Positions 42,165 to 51,809 are shown, counted from the stretch's first letter. The stretch: DNA of 64,000 bases from Nocardia terrae (GCF_009760405.1 NZ_WRPP01000003.1:558001-622000); one strand, 5' to 3'. The notes: generated by a model not told the origin, from the letters alone. Numbers and translations: made by a program.

Positions 42165-42860
42165 GTGCAGGTTCACAGCACGATCGACGTGGCGGCCAAC
42201 CACCTGCGGAAGGTGGATCCCTCCGCACTGGCGCACGCGCGGAACCGCTTGGCGGAGACCGGAATCGCGCGCCTGGGCTTCCTGCTCCCGCATCGGGTCA
42301 AACGCATGCTGGCCGCCGAGGCGCTGGCCCTGCTCGACCATCACCGGCAGTGGGGCGAACTCCTGCCCGAGGGCGAGGGCAGCGCCCGCCGGCCGGTGGA
42401 TCTGAGTCGGCAGGAGGTGGCGGCGCACGCGTCCTGCATTCCGGGGCTCTACGACTGTGAATCCCTGCGGCACAACCTTTCCGTGATCGCCGCGGAGCCG
42501 GTGCTGCCCTGCCCGGATGCCTGCCGCTACACCGTCAGCCGCCGGCACCACGACGACGCCGCAGGCCAATGGCATTGGGACGATTACTCTTTCGCCCTGA
42601 TCCTGGTGGTCGAGTGCCCGCCGCTGTCGGACGGCGGCTTCGTGCAGACGGTGGCGCACACCCGCCGCGACTGGGACCACGCCGACGTGTATCGGACCTT
42701 GACGCGCAACCCGATTCACTCCTGGGAGCTCTACCCCGGCGACCTCTACCTCCTGCGCGCCGACACCACCCTGCACCGGGTCCACCCCTTCGAGAACGGC
42801 CGCCGCACCACCCTCACGATGGCTTTTTCCGCCTCCCCGGGACTTCAGCGGACGGCATAG
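42165..42860 (+). CDS. Putative Fe(II)/2-oxoglutarate oxygenase, HalD/BesD-like
   Basis: A 231-residue protein with a double-stranded beta-helix pattern. An N-terminal helical cap (LAETGIARLGFLLPHRVKRM) leads to the metal box QWHWDDYSFALILVVECP (H137-x-D139), then GGFVQTVAHT, GDLYLLRADTTLHRVHPF with the distal histidine H204 and GRRTTLTMAF with a 2-oxoglutarate arginine. This layout resembles the HalD/BesD family of free-amino-acid halogenases and hydroxylases. Because the aspartate is kept rather than glycine, hydroxylation is more likely than halogenation. The GTG 42165 start is moderate. There are no pathway genes beside it. Confidence 0.6.
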   Translation: MQVHSTIDVAANHLRKVDPSALAHARNRLAETGIARLGFLLPHRVKRMLAAEALALLDHHRQWGELLPEGEGSARRPVDLSRQEVAAHASCIPGLYDCESLRHNLSVIAAEPVLPCPDACRYTVSRRHHDDAAGQWHWDDYSFALILVVECPPLSDGGFVQTVAHTRRDWDHADVYRTLTRNPIHSWELYPGDLYLLRADTTLHRVHPFENGRRTTLTMAFSASPGLQRTA

Positions 42861-43137
42861 AGCCGTTGCCGGCCTCGTATCCGCGCCCGCGAATGGTGCC
42901 GAAACGATTTCGGGCGTACCCGGTGAGTTACCCCGAACGTCACGAAACCAGTTGTCACGCCGACAATCGACGGACGCTACCCGACCCCGGAGTTCGCGCT
43001 GCCGAGAGTTTGCTCGCCGGGCGAGAGTGATGCGAATCATATACAGTGGTAACCTGATTCACCGTTAACGCAGGGGGGCAGCGTCGCCGCACCGTGCTCC
43101 GCCCGGGCAGTTCTGCCCTCACGTTTCAGGCGCTCCC

Positions 43138-44496
43138 ATGGATCTTCTCAACCCGATCGACGCGATCTTCCTGGCCATCGAATCCCGCGAGCACCCCATG
43201 CACGTGGGCGGCCTGCAACTGTTCGAACCGCCCGCCGACGCGGGCCCCGAATACACCCACGAGCTCTTCTCCGCCATGGCCGCGAAGACCGAGGTCCGCA
43301 CCCGCTTCCGCCGCAGGCCCAGCCGATTGCTCGGCGGCTTCTCCAGCCTCGCGTGGTCCCATGCCGAGACCGTGGATCTGGGCTACCACCTGCGACGATC
43401 CGCCCTGCCCGCGCCCGGCGGCATGGCCGATCTGCTGGATCTCACCGAGCGCCTGCACGGCATCCTGCTCGACCGGCACCGCCCGCTGTGGGAGGGCCGG
43501 CTCATCGAGGGCCTGGCCGACGGCCGCTTCGCGGTCTACATGAAGATGCACCACGCCCTCATCGACGGCGTCTCGGCCATGCGGCTGATGCAGCGCACCC
43601 TCACCGACGACCCCCTCGACACCCGGCTGAGCGTGCCGTGGGGCACCGCGCCGGTGATCCGCGACGACAGCGCCGAACCCGAAAGCCCGTGGGCGCAGAT
43701 GCGCAGGGCCGTGCCGCGGATGCTGCGCGGCGCCGGATCGATCGCCGCACCGTTGCGGGGCGCCATCGACGGCCGCCTCACCCTGCCGATGACCGCGCCG
43801 CGCACCATGCTCAACACCTCCATCGGCGGGGCCCGGCGCATCGCCGTGCGGTCCTGGCCGCTCGAGCGCATCAATGCCGTCCGCCTCGCCACCGGCGCGA
43901 CGGTCAACGACGTGGTGCTCGCCATGAGCGCGTCCGCCCTGCGCTCCTACCTGATCGATCACGACGGACTGCCGGACGAGCCGCTGATCGCCATGGTGCC
44001 GGTGAACGTGCGTAGCGCCGCCGAATCCGATACCTCCGAGGGCAATATGGTCGCGGCCTGCCTGGCGAATCTCGGCACGCACATCGAGGATCCGGCCGAG
44101 CGGCTGGAGGTCATCCGGACTTCCATGCGCAATGCCAAACAGGTGTTCACGCAATTGCCGAAGCTCGAGGCGATGCTGCTGTCGGCCGCCCTGATGACGC
44201 CGCTCGGGGTGTCTCTACTACCGGGCTTCGAAGCCTTGCCGCGCATGCCGTTCAACCTGGTGATCTCGAATGTGCCCGGGCCGCGGAAACCGGTCTATAT
44301 GCAGGGCGCGCGGTTGGACGCCAATTACCCGCTGTCGATCCCGTTCGAATCGCAGGCCATGAACATCACCGTCACCACCAATGGCGACAATCTCGATTTC
44401 GGGCTCGTCGGCTGCCGCCGCACGGTGCCGGATCTGGATCGCATGATCGGCTATTTGGAGAACGGTCTGGCCGAGCTGGAGAAGGCCACCGCCTGA
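43138..44496 (+). CDS. Wax ester synthase / diacylglycerol acyltransferase (WS/DGAT)
   Basis: A 452-residue acyl-CoA-dependent acyltransferase. The catalytic HHxxxDG motif is H138-H-A-L-I-D143-G, the N-terminal MDLLNPIDAIFLAIESREHP with PMHVGGLQLF is canonical, and the C-terminal WS/DGAT domain carries NDVVLAMSASALRSYL, PVNVRS and NLVISNVPGPRKPVYMQGA. It makes storage triacylglycerols or wax esters at the membrane. Nocardia-type genomes carry many paralogues. The start ATG 43138 is the family start. A pseudouridine synthase follows 21 bases later. Confidence 0.92.
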   Translation: MDLLNPIDAIFLAIESREHPMHVGGLQLFEPPADAGPEYTHELFSAMAAKTEVRTRFRRRPSRLLGGFSSLAWSHAETVDLGYHLRRSALPAPGGMADLLDLTERLHGILLDRHRPLWEGRLIEGLADGRFAVYMKMHHALIDGVSAMRLMQRTLTDDPLDTRLSVPWGTAPVIRDDSAEPESPWAQMRRAVPRMLRGAGSIAAPLRGAIDGRLTLPMTAPRTMLNTSIGGARRIAVRSWPLERINAVRLATGATVNDVVLAMSASALRSYLIDHDGLPDEPLIAMVPVNVRSAAESDTSEGNMVAACLANLGTHIEDPAERLEVIRTSMRNAKQVFTQLPKLEAMLLSAALMTPLGVSLLPGFEALPRMPFNLVISNVPGPRKPVYMQGARLDANYPLSIPFESQAMNITVTTNGDNLDFGLVGCRRTVPDLDRMIGYLENGLAELEKATA

Positions 44497-44517
44497 CGGC
44501 TGATTACGCTGGGTCGC

Positions 44518-45306
44518 GTGGAAATGTCGTGGCCCGAACTGCGGAAAGAGTGCCTGATCCTCGAGGACGAGGCGGTCTTGGCGTTGAACAAGCCCGCCGG
44601 GATCTCGGTGACGGGTGAGCGCCACGACACCGACATCGTGGAAATGGCGGCGGCACAAGGCGAGACGTTGTATCCGGTGCATCGCATCGACAAGGTCACC
44701 TCGGGTCTCGTCCTGCTGGCCAAGGAGTTGCCCGCGCACGGCGTGCTGACCCGCCAGTTCAACAAGCGCACCGCGCAGAAGGCGTATCTGGCCGTCACCG
44801 CGTCCACCGGCCTGCCCGATCGCGGCGTGATCGACCTGCCGTTGAGCGTCGGCCGCAAGAATCGGGTGCGAATCGCCGCGCCCCGCGAGAGCATTCGCCG
44901 CGCGGGCGACACCTGGCTGGTGGACGAGCAGGATGTGCTCGCGGGCAAGAACTATCCGTCGGTGACCGAATTCGCCACGGTCGCCCGCACCGATTCCCAC
45001 ACCGTCCTGGCGCTGCGCCCGATCACCGGTCGGCGGCATCAGATTCGCGTGCACCTGGCCTGGATCGGCCACCCCATCGTCGGCGATCCGCTCTTCGACA
45101 GGACCGGCGCGTTCGAGCGCACCCATCTGCATTCGTGGCGTTTGACCCTCGACGCACCCTGGCGTCCGAATGGTCTACTGGAACTCGAGGCCGAGCCGGG
45201 AGCCGATTTCTGGCAACCCGTCGCCGAGTCCGTCACCGCCGATCCTCGGCAACTATTGAGCAGCGCAAGCGAACTCATGGCCGACACCACACCGACCGCC
45301 CATTGA
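44518..45306 (+). CDS. RluA-family RNA pseudouridine synthase
   Basis: A 262-residue enzyme. VLALNKPAGISVTGE and the catalytic loop VHRIDKVTSGLVLLAKE carry the essential aspartate. KRTAQKAYLAV, LRPITGRRHQIRVHLAWIGH and GDPLF complete the RluA signature. There is no S4 domain, so it resembles the short RluA/RluC-like forms. It isomerises uridine to pseudouridine in rRNA or tRNA, target unknown. GTG 44518 and ATG 44524 are both possible starts. It lies 21 bases after WS/DGAT. Confidence 0.88.
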   Translation: MEMSWPELRKECLILEDEAVLALNKPAGISVTGERHDTDIVEMAAAQGETLYPVHRIDKVTSGLVLLAKELPAHGVLTRQFNKRTAQKAYLAVTASTGLPDRGVIDLPLSVGRKNRVRIAAPRESIRRAGDTWLVDEQDVLAGKNYPSVTEFATVARTDSHTVLALRPITGRRHQIRVHLAWIGHPIVGDPLFDRTGAFERTHLHSWRLTLDAPWRPNGLLELEAEPGADFWQPVAESVTADPRQLLSSASELMADTTPTAH

Positions 45307-45440
45307 TATTGGTTCGCTATATTGGGTGGCGGGTCTCACCGGTTCACATCGGGGCAGGTCAATTAGCCTGTTCGAGGTGACCGCGGTGCGGCGGCACAGC
45401 CGGGCGCAACGATGCGGCCCTTCACAGAAAGCGAACGCCG

Positions 45441-46220
45441 ATGGTTCTGCTGGCTCAGCTCAGTGACACCCACTTCAATATGGGCGCACGCAATGTCGAA
45501 CGCGTCGAACGGGTGATGGCCTTTCTCGCCGAGCTGCCGCAGCGACCGGATCTGATCGTCGTCACCGGCGATATCGCCGACGAGGGCGAGGTGGAGGAAT
45601 ACCGGCAGGCGCGCCTCGCGCTCGCTTCCGATCTGCCCGTGCTGGTCCTGCCCGGCAATCACGACGATCGCGGCAATATGCGGCAGGTGCTCTTCGGGCA
45701 GGACCCGAACTACGAGCCCATCAACAATGTGCACCGCGGCGACGGGCTGACCGTCGTACTGCTGGATTCCAGCATTCCCGGCAAGCCCGAGGGCCATCTG
45801 GACGAGGTCACCTACGCCTTCCTCGAGGACGCGCTCGCGCAGACCGCCGCGGACGACACCGTGCTCGTGGCCATGCACCATCCGCCGGTGGCCGTGCAGT
45901 CGACCGTCGTGGACCCCATTCGCCTCACCAATCCCGAACGCCTCGCCGAGATCGTGGCCCGCGATTCGCGCATCGCGGCCGTGCTCACCGGCCACGTGCA
46001 CGCCGGGCTCATGACGCAGTTCGCGGGCAAGCCGCTGATCGTCGCGCCGAGCGTGTCCTCCACCATCGGCTGCGAATGGGAAACGGCCGCACCGGGACAC
46101 GTGCCGATCGACTTCGCGCCCGACCCGTCGCTGGTCTTCCACTCCGTCACCGACGCCGGGCTGCTGTCCATGTTCCGGCCCATCGCCATGGGCGGCTGGC
46201 TCAGCGAACCGGCGGAGTGA
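45441..46220 (+). CDS. Metallophosphoesterase, CpdA-like
   Basis: A 259-residue binuclear metal phosphodiesterase. The ligand motifs occur in order: LSDTHF, VTGDIAD, LPGNHDD, AMHHPP and LTGHVHAG. This set is typical of the class III cyclic-nucleotide phosphodiesterases and glycerophosphodiesterases of actinomycetes, such as Rv0805-type enzymes. The natural substrate may be cAMP or another phosphodiester. It has no signal peptide. Its 3' end overlaps the convergent AraC gene by 20 bases. Confidence 0.88.
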   Translation: MVLLAQLSDTHFNMGARNVERVERVMAFLAELPQRPDLIVVTGDIADEGEVEEYRQARLALASDLPVLVLPGNHDDRGNMRQVLFGQDPNYEPINNVHRGDGLTVVLLDSSIPGKPEGHLDEVTYAFLEDALAQTAADDTVLVAMHHPPVAVQSTVVDPIRLTNPERLAEIVARDSRIAAVLTGHVHAGLMTQFAGKPLIVAPSVSSTIGCEWETAAPGHVPIDFAPDPSLVFHSVTDAGLLSMFRPIAMGGWLSEPAE

Positions 46221-47262
46221 TCGCGGCGCGGCGGTAGACCGACGGGGTCGTGCCGGTCCAGCGTTTGAAGGCGTGAATGAAGGTGGACGCCTCCGCATAA
46301 CCCAGCCGGATCGCCACATCGCTCACCGAAAGCGGTGTGGCGGTGAGCATTTCCTCCGCCAGCGCCCGCCGCACCTCGTCCAGCAGCTGCCGGTAGCTGG
46401 TGCCCGCGGCATCCAGGTGGCGGCGCAGGGTACGGGTGCTCATATTGAGATCCCTTGCCACGAGATCGATTCCGGGCGGCACCGCGAATCCGTCCAATCC
46501 GCCGCGCGGCACCAGCCGCCCCCGCACCTCGGCGGCGATGCCGGTGCGAGCGCGCCGACGGGACACCAGGTCCCGGCACTGCGCCAGGCACATGGCCCAG
46601 GTGTGGTCGTTGGCCTGGGGCAGCGGTTGCTCCAGTATCGCCGGGTCCAGGGTGAAGGTGGTGTGCGGCTGCTCGAAATGCGGCTGCAGGCCGTAGATTT
46701 CGGTGTAGAGGTCCAGGTCGGGCGGGGCCGGGAAGTCGAAGTCGGCGCGCAGGAGTTCGACGGGGTGGCCGAGCAGGTCCGACAGCACCTGGTGCATGGC
46801 CGTCACATCCCGTTCCACCAGGAAGCGCCGCACATCCGCGGGCACCCGCTCGTCGTGGACCACGAATTCGCCCGGCCGGACCCGGGCCGCCGGAATACAG
46901 AAGGTGAAGCTCAGCTCGAGGTAGCGCAGCGCGAAGGCGATGGCCTCGCCGAGGGTCGGGCTGGACACGCAGGCGAATCCGAAGATGCCGAAGGTGGAGA
47001 TCCGATACCGCCGTCCGACCTCGAGGCCCAGATTCGGCCGCGCCCCCAACTCCCGCACCAGGTTCCGGATGACCGCGAGCTCGGTGTGCGCGTCGATCTG
47101 CGCGTCCGGGTCGGCCAGCTGTTTCTCGGTGAGCCCGCTGCCCTGCAGCATGCGCGCCAGCGGCACCCCGTGCTCACGCGCGAATCCCGCCATGAGCGCG
47201 ACGCTCGCCACCCCACGCGGGAAGTCCCAATCCCTGATCCCCGCCTCCTGCTCCGTGCCCAT
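46201..47262 (-). CDS. AraC-family regulator with arabinose-binding-like N-domain
   Basis: A 353-residue protein. The N-terminal domain is of the OruR/ArgR-like AraC group (LMAGFAREHGVPLARMLQGS; YRISTFGIFGFACVSSPTLG). The C-terminal DNA-binding domain has DLVARDLNMSTRTLRRHLDA and LSVSDVAIRLGYAEASTFIH, then AFKRWTGTTPSVYRR. Such regulators commonly control an adjacent monooxygenase, and the BVMO-type gene 95 bases away is divergent and is its probable target. ATG 47262 is preferred to GTG 47301. Confidence 0.88.
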   Translation of the reverse strand: MGTEQEAGIRDWDFPRGVASVALMAGFAREHGVPLARMLQGSGLTEKQLADPDAQIDAHTELAVIRNLVRELGARPNLGLEVGRRYRISTFGIFGFACVSSPTLGEAIAFALRYLELSFTFCIPAARVRPGEFVVHDERVPADVRRFLVERDVTAMHQVLSDLLGHPVELLRADFDFPAPPDLDLYTEIYGLQPHFEQPHTTFTLDPAILEQPLPQANDHTWAMCLAQCRDLVSRRRARTGIAAEVRGRLVPRGGLDGFAVPPGIDLVARDLNMSTRTLRRHLDAAGTSYRQLLDEVRRALAEEMLTATPLSVSDVAIRLGYAEASTFIHAFKRWTGTTPSVYRRAAITPPVR

Positions 47263-47357
47263 AGCCTGATTATGGCCGAAATTCTCGATCTTCTCGCCCA
47301 CTAAATCGAACGCTCGCTCCTACAGTGAAAAGGGACTTCGATGTGAGGAGCACCACA

Positions 47358-48812
47358 ATGCCGTCGGTCATCATCATCGGTGCGGGATTCGGCGGGCTCG
47401 CCATGGCGATCGAGTTGCAGCGCAATGGCTTCCACGAGTTCACCATCCTCGAGAAGGCGGCCGACCTGGGCGGAGTCTGGCGGGAGAACACCTATCCCGG
47501 TGCGGCCTGCGATGTGCCGTCACCGCTGTACTCGTTCGCGCACGAACCCAAACCCAAGTGGCGGCAGCGGTATTCGACCCGCGAGGACATCTGGGCGTAC
47601 ATGCGCGGGGTCGCGGAGCGGCACCACCTGCTCGACGCCATCGTGTTCGGGGCCGAGGTGACCGAGGCGGAATTCGACGAGTCGACCGGGCGGTGGACGG
47701 TGCTGACCTCGGACGGGGTGGCACGCACCGCCGATGTGCTGGTGCCCGCGGTCGGGCAGCTGTCGCGGCCCGCCATGCCGTCGATTCCGGGGATCGGGCT
47801 CTTCGCCGGGGCATCGTTCCACTCGGCGCAGTGGGATCACGACGTGAAGCTGGCCGGAAAACGCGTGGCCTGCATCGGGACCGGGGCCAGCGCCATCCAG
47901 TACGTGCCCGAGATCCAGCCGGTCGTCGAGCATCTGACCCTCTTCCAGCGCACCGCGCCCTGGGTCCTGCCGAAGTTCGACACCGATTACAAGCCGGTGC
48001 ATCAGCGGATCCTCGTCGAGATCCCGGGAATGCCGGTGGCGGAACGCTTCTCCTGGTGGCTCATCGGCGAATTCGTGGCGCTGGGGCTGGTGGAGTTTCC
48101 CGGCATCGTCCGCATGGTCTCCCGCATGGCGGAGAAGCACCTGGAAGAACAGGTCACCGACCCGGTCCTGCGCGCCAAGCTCACCCCCGACTACCCCATC
48201 GGCTGCAAGCGGGGGCTGTTCTCCAGCAACTTCTATCCCGCCCTGTGCGAACCCAATGTCGATGTCGAGACCACCGCGATCACCGAAATCGTCCCCGAGG
48301 GCCTCCGCACCGCCGACGGCGTCCTGCACGAAGCCGACGTCATCATCTACGGCACCGGCTTCAAGGGCACGGAGTTCCTGTGGCCCATGAAGATTCGCGG
48401 CAGAGCCTCCCGCAACCTCGATGACGTCTGGTCCGACGGCGCGCACGCCTACCTCGGCATCACCGTCCCCGAGTTCCCGAACATGTTCATGATCTACGGC
48501 CCCAACACCAACCTCGGCGTCGGCTCCATCATCTACATGATCGAATCCCAGGCCCGCTACATCCGCCACGCCATCCAACTCCTGGCCGAACACCCCGCCA
48601 CCTACCTCGAAGTCCTCCCCACCCCCGAACGGGACTTCAACGAGGCCCTCCAATCCCGACTCGCCCGAACCCCTTGGAACTTCTGCACCAGTTGGTATCG
48701 CACCCCGTCGGGCCGCATCACCAACAACTGGCCCGGCACCACCCGCAGCTACCGCCGCCGCACCCGCACCCTGAACCTCACCGACTACACCTTCACCCCG
48801 ATCAGCTCCTGA
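47358..48812 (+). CDS. Flavin-containing Baeyer-Villiger-type monooxygenase (paralogue 2)
   Basis: A 484-residue protein. FAD motif GAGFGG at residues 8-13, GGVWRENTYPGAACDVPSPL, a BVMO-like fingerprint FAGASFHSAQWDH and NADPH motif GTGASA in CIGTGASAIQYVP. It is very close to the enzyme at 7079 over its whole length, including the ends WNFCSSWYR versus WNFCTSWYR. GAGGAG precedes ATG 47358. It is divergent from the AraC regulator, which probably governs it. The substrate is unknown, with ketones or long-chain aldehydes as candidates. Confidence 0.88.
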   Translation: MPSVIIIGAGFGGLAMAIELQRNGFHEFTILEKAADLGGVWRENTYPGAACDVPSPLYSFAHEPKPKWRQRYSTREDIWAYMRGVAERHHLLDAIVFGAEVTEAEFDESTGRWTVLTSDGVARTADVLVPAVGQLSRPAMPSIPGIGLFAGASFHSAQWDHDVKLAGKRVACIGTGASAIQYVPEIQPVVEHLTLFQRTAPWVLPKFDTDYKPVHQRILVEIPGMPVAERFSWWLIGEFVALGLVEFPGIVRMVSRMAEKHLEEQVTDPVLRAKLTPDYPIGCKRGLFSSNFYPALCEPNVDVETTAITEIVPEGLRTADGVLHEADVIIYGTGFKGTEFLWPMKIRGRASRNLDDVWSDGAHAYLGITVPEFPNMFMIYGPNTNLGVGSIIYMIESQARYIRHAIQLLAEHPATYLEVLPTPERDFNEALQSRLARTPWNFCTSWYRTPSGRITNNWPGTTRSYRRRTRTLNLTDYTFTPISS

Positions 48813-48942
48813 ACAGCGAATCGCCCCTCGACCACCCACCCCGAACCCAGTGAGTTCGAGGGTGTGGGCACGGGGGGATGAGTCTGTGGAGATGTTGAGA
48901 GGGAGCGGTGGGTTGGGGCGGGGACACGGCAGACTGGTAGGC

Positions 48943-51045
48943 GTGACCGATTCGTACCGGATTCGCGGTGGGCTGAGTGACGGCCGGACCGGGAGTTCCG
49001 AGGGGGCGCTGCCCACGGGCGCGCTGCGGCCGATCGAGCTGGCGGCGGCCGCCGTGCTGGGCGGGGCGACCGTGGGGCTGGTGACCCTGGGGACGCTGGT
49101 GCCTTTCGCCGCGGCGCTGCAGTTGGTGGCGGCGGTGCCGATGGGCTTGCTGGCGCATCGGTACCGGTTTCGGACGCAGCTTGCGACCGCCATCGCGGGG
49201 ACGCTCGTCACCTTCGTGGCGGCCGGGCTGTTGTCCGCGGAAAACCTGGTCGGGGTAGCGGTGATCGGCGGGATCATCGGGACGGTCAAGCGCAGAGGGC
49301 GCGGGCTGCCCGCGGCCACCGCGTTGTCGGCGCTGGCCGGGATCATCATGGCGGTGCTGACGGTCGGGATGCTGTTGGCGCTCGCGAAGTCGCGGCACCT
49401 GTTGTTCGACAATATTCGCAACCTGGCCAAGGGCGTGGAAAACCTTGCGGCGCGGCAGTCTTCGCTGGAGCCGCTGGGCAGGGCCGTCAGCGACCTCACC
49501 GATACGGTGCTGCACTGGTGGTGGGCGTTCGTGGGCGGCGGCATCATCGCGGCGATGGTGGCCAGCGGCGTCTTCTCGTGGTTCGTGCTGGGATCGGTGC
49601 TGGACCGGCTGACCTGGCTGCCGGGCCGCAACGACCTGCTCGACGCGCCCGACGACGACCGGCCGGTGGCGCCGCTGCCGGTCACCTTGCGGCAGGTCGC
49701 GTTCCGCTATCCGGGAGCGCGCGCTGATGCCCTGCAGGGTATCGATCTCACCGTCGACGTCGGCGAGTTCGTCGCGGTCGTGGGCCACAACGGGTCCGGA
49801 AAGTCCACGCTCACCAGGATTCTCGCGGGCCGTCCGCCCACGGCCGGCACTGTCACCCGCCCGGGTGCGGCGGGCCTGGGGGTGCGCGGCGGCACCGCCA
49901 TGGTGCTGCAGCGCCCCGAGAGCCAGACCCTCGGCGTGCTCGTCGCCGACGACGTGGTGTGGGGTCTGCCCACCGAGTACGCCGCCGAGGTCGATATCGA
50001 CGCGCTGCTCGCCGAGGTCGGCCTGGCGGGCATGGGCGGACGCGAGACCGCGACGCTGTCCGGCGGCCAGCAGCAGCGGCTCGCCGTGGCGGCCGCGCTG
50101 GCCCGGCGGCCCACGCTGCTGCTCGCCGACGAGGCCACCTCGATGATCGATCCGGAGGGCCGCCGCGATCTGGTCGCGCTGCTGGCGGCTCTGCCGCGAC
50201 GGCATCGGATGGCGGTCGTCCTGGTCACCCATCACGAGGCCGACGCGGCCGCCGCCGACCGCGTGGTCCATCTGGCGAACGGCCGGGCCGTCGAGCACCT
50301 GCCCGCCTGGCCGCGCCCGATCAGCGATCCGCGCCGGCGTCCGATGGGTGAACCCGTTCTCGAATTGCGCGGCGTCGGACACACCTACAACCGCGGCACC
50401 CCGTGGGAAGCCCCCGCGTTGCACGACATCGATCTGACCGTGCGCCGCGGCGAGGCGCTGCTCATCGTGGGCGGCAACGGATCCGGCAAGTCCACGCTGG
50501 CCTGGATCATGGCCGGGCTCACCATGCCCACGGCGGGCACCTGCGACCTGCACGAATTCACCAAGACCCGTCCCGTGCACAAGCGAATCGGGGCCGTGCA
50601 GCTGGCCTTTCAGCATTCCCGGCTGCAGTTGCAACGCCAGACCGTCGGCGAGGAGATCGAGGATTGGGGCGGTCGCGGCACCTACGCGGTCGCCAAGGCG
50701 CTCGACGCGGTGGGCCTGGATCGCGGACTCGCCTCGCATTCCGTCGAGGGGCTCAGTGGCGGGCAGGCCAAACGCGTGGTGCTGGCGGCGATCGTGGCCA
50801 GTCACCCGCAGGTGGTGGTGCTCGACGAGCCGCTCGCCGGACTCGACCCTGGCGGCCGCGCCGGAGTGGTGGAACTGCTGGCCCGACTACGGGATTCGGG
50901 GCTGACCCTGATCGTCATCTCACACGACGTCGCGGATATGGCCGCGGTGTGCGACCGCACCGTTCACCTGCGCGACGGACGCCTCGTCGAGTCCGATGCG
51001 GCCGCACACGTCCCGGCCCACGATTTCAGCGGAGGCATCCGATGA
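48943..51045 (+). CDS. ECF-type transporter: membrane domain fused to two ABC ATPases
   Basis: A 700-residue fusion. The first 215 residues carry about five membrane helices (LAAAAVLGGATVGLVTLGTL, ALSALAGIIMAVLTVGMLLA, VGGGIIAAMVASGVFSWFVL) and may act as a substrate-binding S-like component. ABC1 follows with VGHNGSGKST, LSGGQQQRLA and LLLADEATSMID. ABC2 has GGNGSGKST, LSGGQAKRV and VVLDEPLAGLD. The plan is that of mycobacterial Rv2326c. The following gene supplies the T subunit, with an ATGA overlap. It imports a vitamin or metal, identity unknown. GTG 48943 is the likely start. Confidence 0.85.
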   Translation: MTDSYRIRGGLSDGRTGSSEGALPTGALRPIELAAAAVLGGATVGLVTLGTLVPFAAALQLVAAVPMGLLAHRYRFRTQLATAIAGTLVTFVAAGLLSAENLVGVAVIGGIIGTVKRRGRGLPAATALSALAGIIMAVLTVGMLLALAKSRHLLFDNIRNLAKGVENLAARQSSLEPLGRAVSDLTDTVLHWWWAFVGGGIIAAMVASGVFSWFVLGSVLDRLTWLPGRNDLLDAPDDDRPVAPLPVTLRQVAFRYPGARADALQGIDLTVDVGEFVAVVGHNGSGKSTLTRILAGRPPTAGTVTRPGAAGLGVRGGTAMVLQRPESQTLGVLVADDVVWGLPTEYAAEVDIDALLAEVGLAGMGGRETATLSGGQQQRLAVAAALARRPTLLLADEATSMIDPEGRRDLVALLAALPRRHRMAVVLVTHHEADAAAADRVVHLANGRAVEHLPAWPRPISDPRRRPMGEPVLELRGVGHTYNRGTPWEAPALHDIDLTVRRGEALLIVGGNGSGKSTLAWIMAGLTMPTAGTCDLHEFTKTRPVHKRIGAVQLAFQHSRLQLQRQTVGEEIEDWGGRGTYAVAKALDAVGLDRGLASHSVEGLSGGQAKRVVLAAIVASHPQVVVLDEPLAGLDPGGRAGVVELLARLRDSGLTLIVISHDVADMAAVCDRTVHLRDGRLVESDAAAHVPAHDFSGGIR

Positions 51046-51809
51046 GCAGTGTCGTCTTGCGCGAAGTCCCCGTCGACAGCCCCGTGCACCGACTCTGGGC
51101 CGGTACCAAGATGATCGGCGTCTTCGCCTTCAGCCTGCTGCTCATGTTCGTCCCGTCCTGGTGGCTGCTCGGTATCGCCGCACTGTTCCTGAGCACGGTG
51201 TTCGTGATCGCGAAACTGCCGCTGGGCACCCTGCCGCGCTTCCCGTGGTGGGTGTGGATCGGCGTTCTCCTCGGCGCGGCCATCAACGTACCGGTCGGTG
51301 TGTCGGCATTGGTGCGCTACGCACAGGTCATCGTGTTCGGATTCCTGCTGCTCGGTTCGACCTTCCTGGTCGCCTGGACGACCCCCATGGGTGAGATCGC
51401 TCCCGCATTGGCGAAACTCGGTGCGCCGCTGAAGAAGATCGGCTGGACTCGCGACGGCGTCCGCCGCACCGTTCCGGTCGACGAGTGGGCGGTGGTGGTG
51501 GCGCTGACCCTGCGCGGCCTGCCCCTGCTGCTCGAGGAGATGCGGATCCTGCGCGCGGCTCGCAAACTGCGGCCCAAGGATTCGCTCGTGCACCGCGCCT
51601 CGGAGAACCCGCTGGTCGACATTCTGACCGCGAGCATGGCCGTGTCCACCCGTCGCGCAGGCGAACTCGGCGAGGCCATCACCACGCGCGGCGGCACCGG
51701 CGAGTTGACCGCCCGTCCCGGCTCGCCGGGCCGCGCCGACGTGGTGGCCCTGCTGGTGGTGGCTTTCGTGTGCGCCCTGGGAATCGGTGTCGAACTGCTG
51801 TTTCAGTAA
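51042..51809 (+). CDS. Energy-coupling factor transmembrane subunit EcfT
   Basis: A 255-residue integral membrane protein of the CbiQ/EcfT type. It has four to six helices (MIGVFAFSLLLMFVPSWWLL; FPWWVWIGVLLGAAINVPVG; VIVFGFLLLGSTFLVAWTT). Coupling-helix motifs contact the ATPases (ILRAARKLRPKDSLVHRASE; RRAGELGEAITTRGG), with the A-R-G-like box altered to TTRGG. It overlaps the ATPase gene by 4 bases, so the two are translationally coupled and form one importer, as Rv2325c/Rv2326c do in mycobacteria. Confidence 0.85.
   Translation: MSSVVLREVPVDSPVHRLWAGTKMIGVFAFSLLLMFVPSWWLLGIAALFLSTVFVIAKLPLGTLPRFPWWVWIGVLLGAAINVPVGVSALVRYAQVIVFGFLLLGSTFLVAWTTPMGEIAPALAKLGAPLKKIGWTRDGVRRTVPVDEWAVVVALTLRGLPLLLEEMRILRAARKLRPKDSLVHRASENPLVDILTASMAVSTRRAGELGEAITTRGGTGELTARPGSPGRADVVALLVVAFVCALGIGVELLFQ

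Noticed and set aside
48802..50805. 667-codon frame antisense to the ECF ATPase gene
   Set aside because: Both ABC signatures are on the plus strand. The minus frame is low-complexity His/Arg/Gly-rich without a fold.
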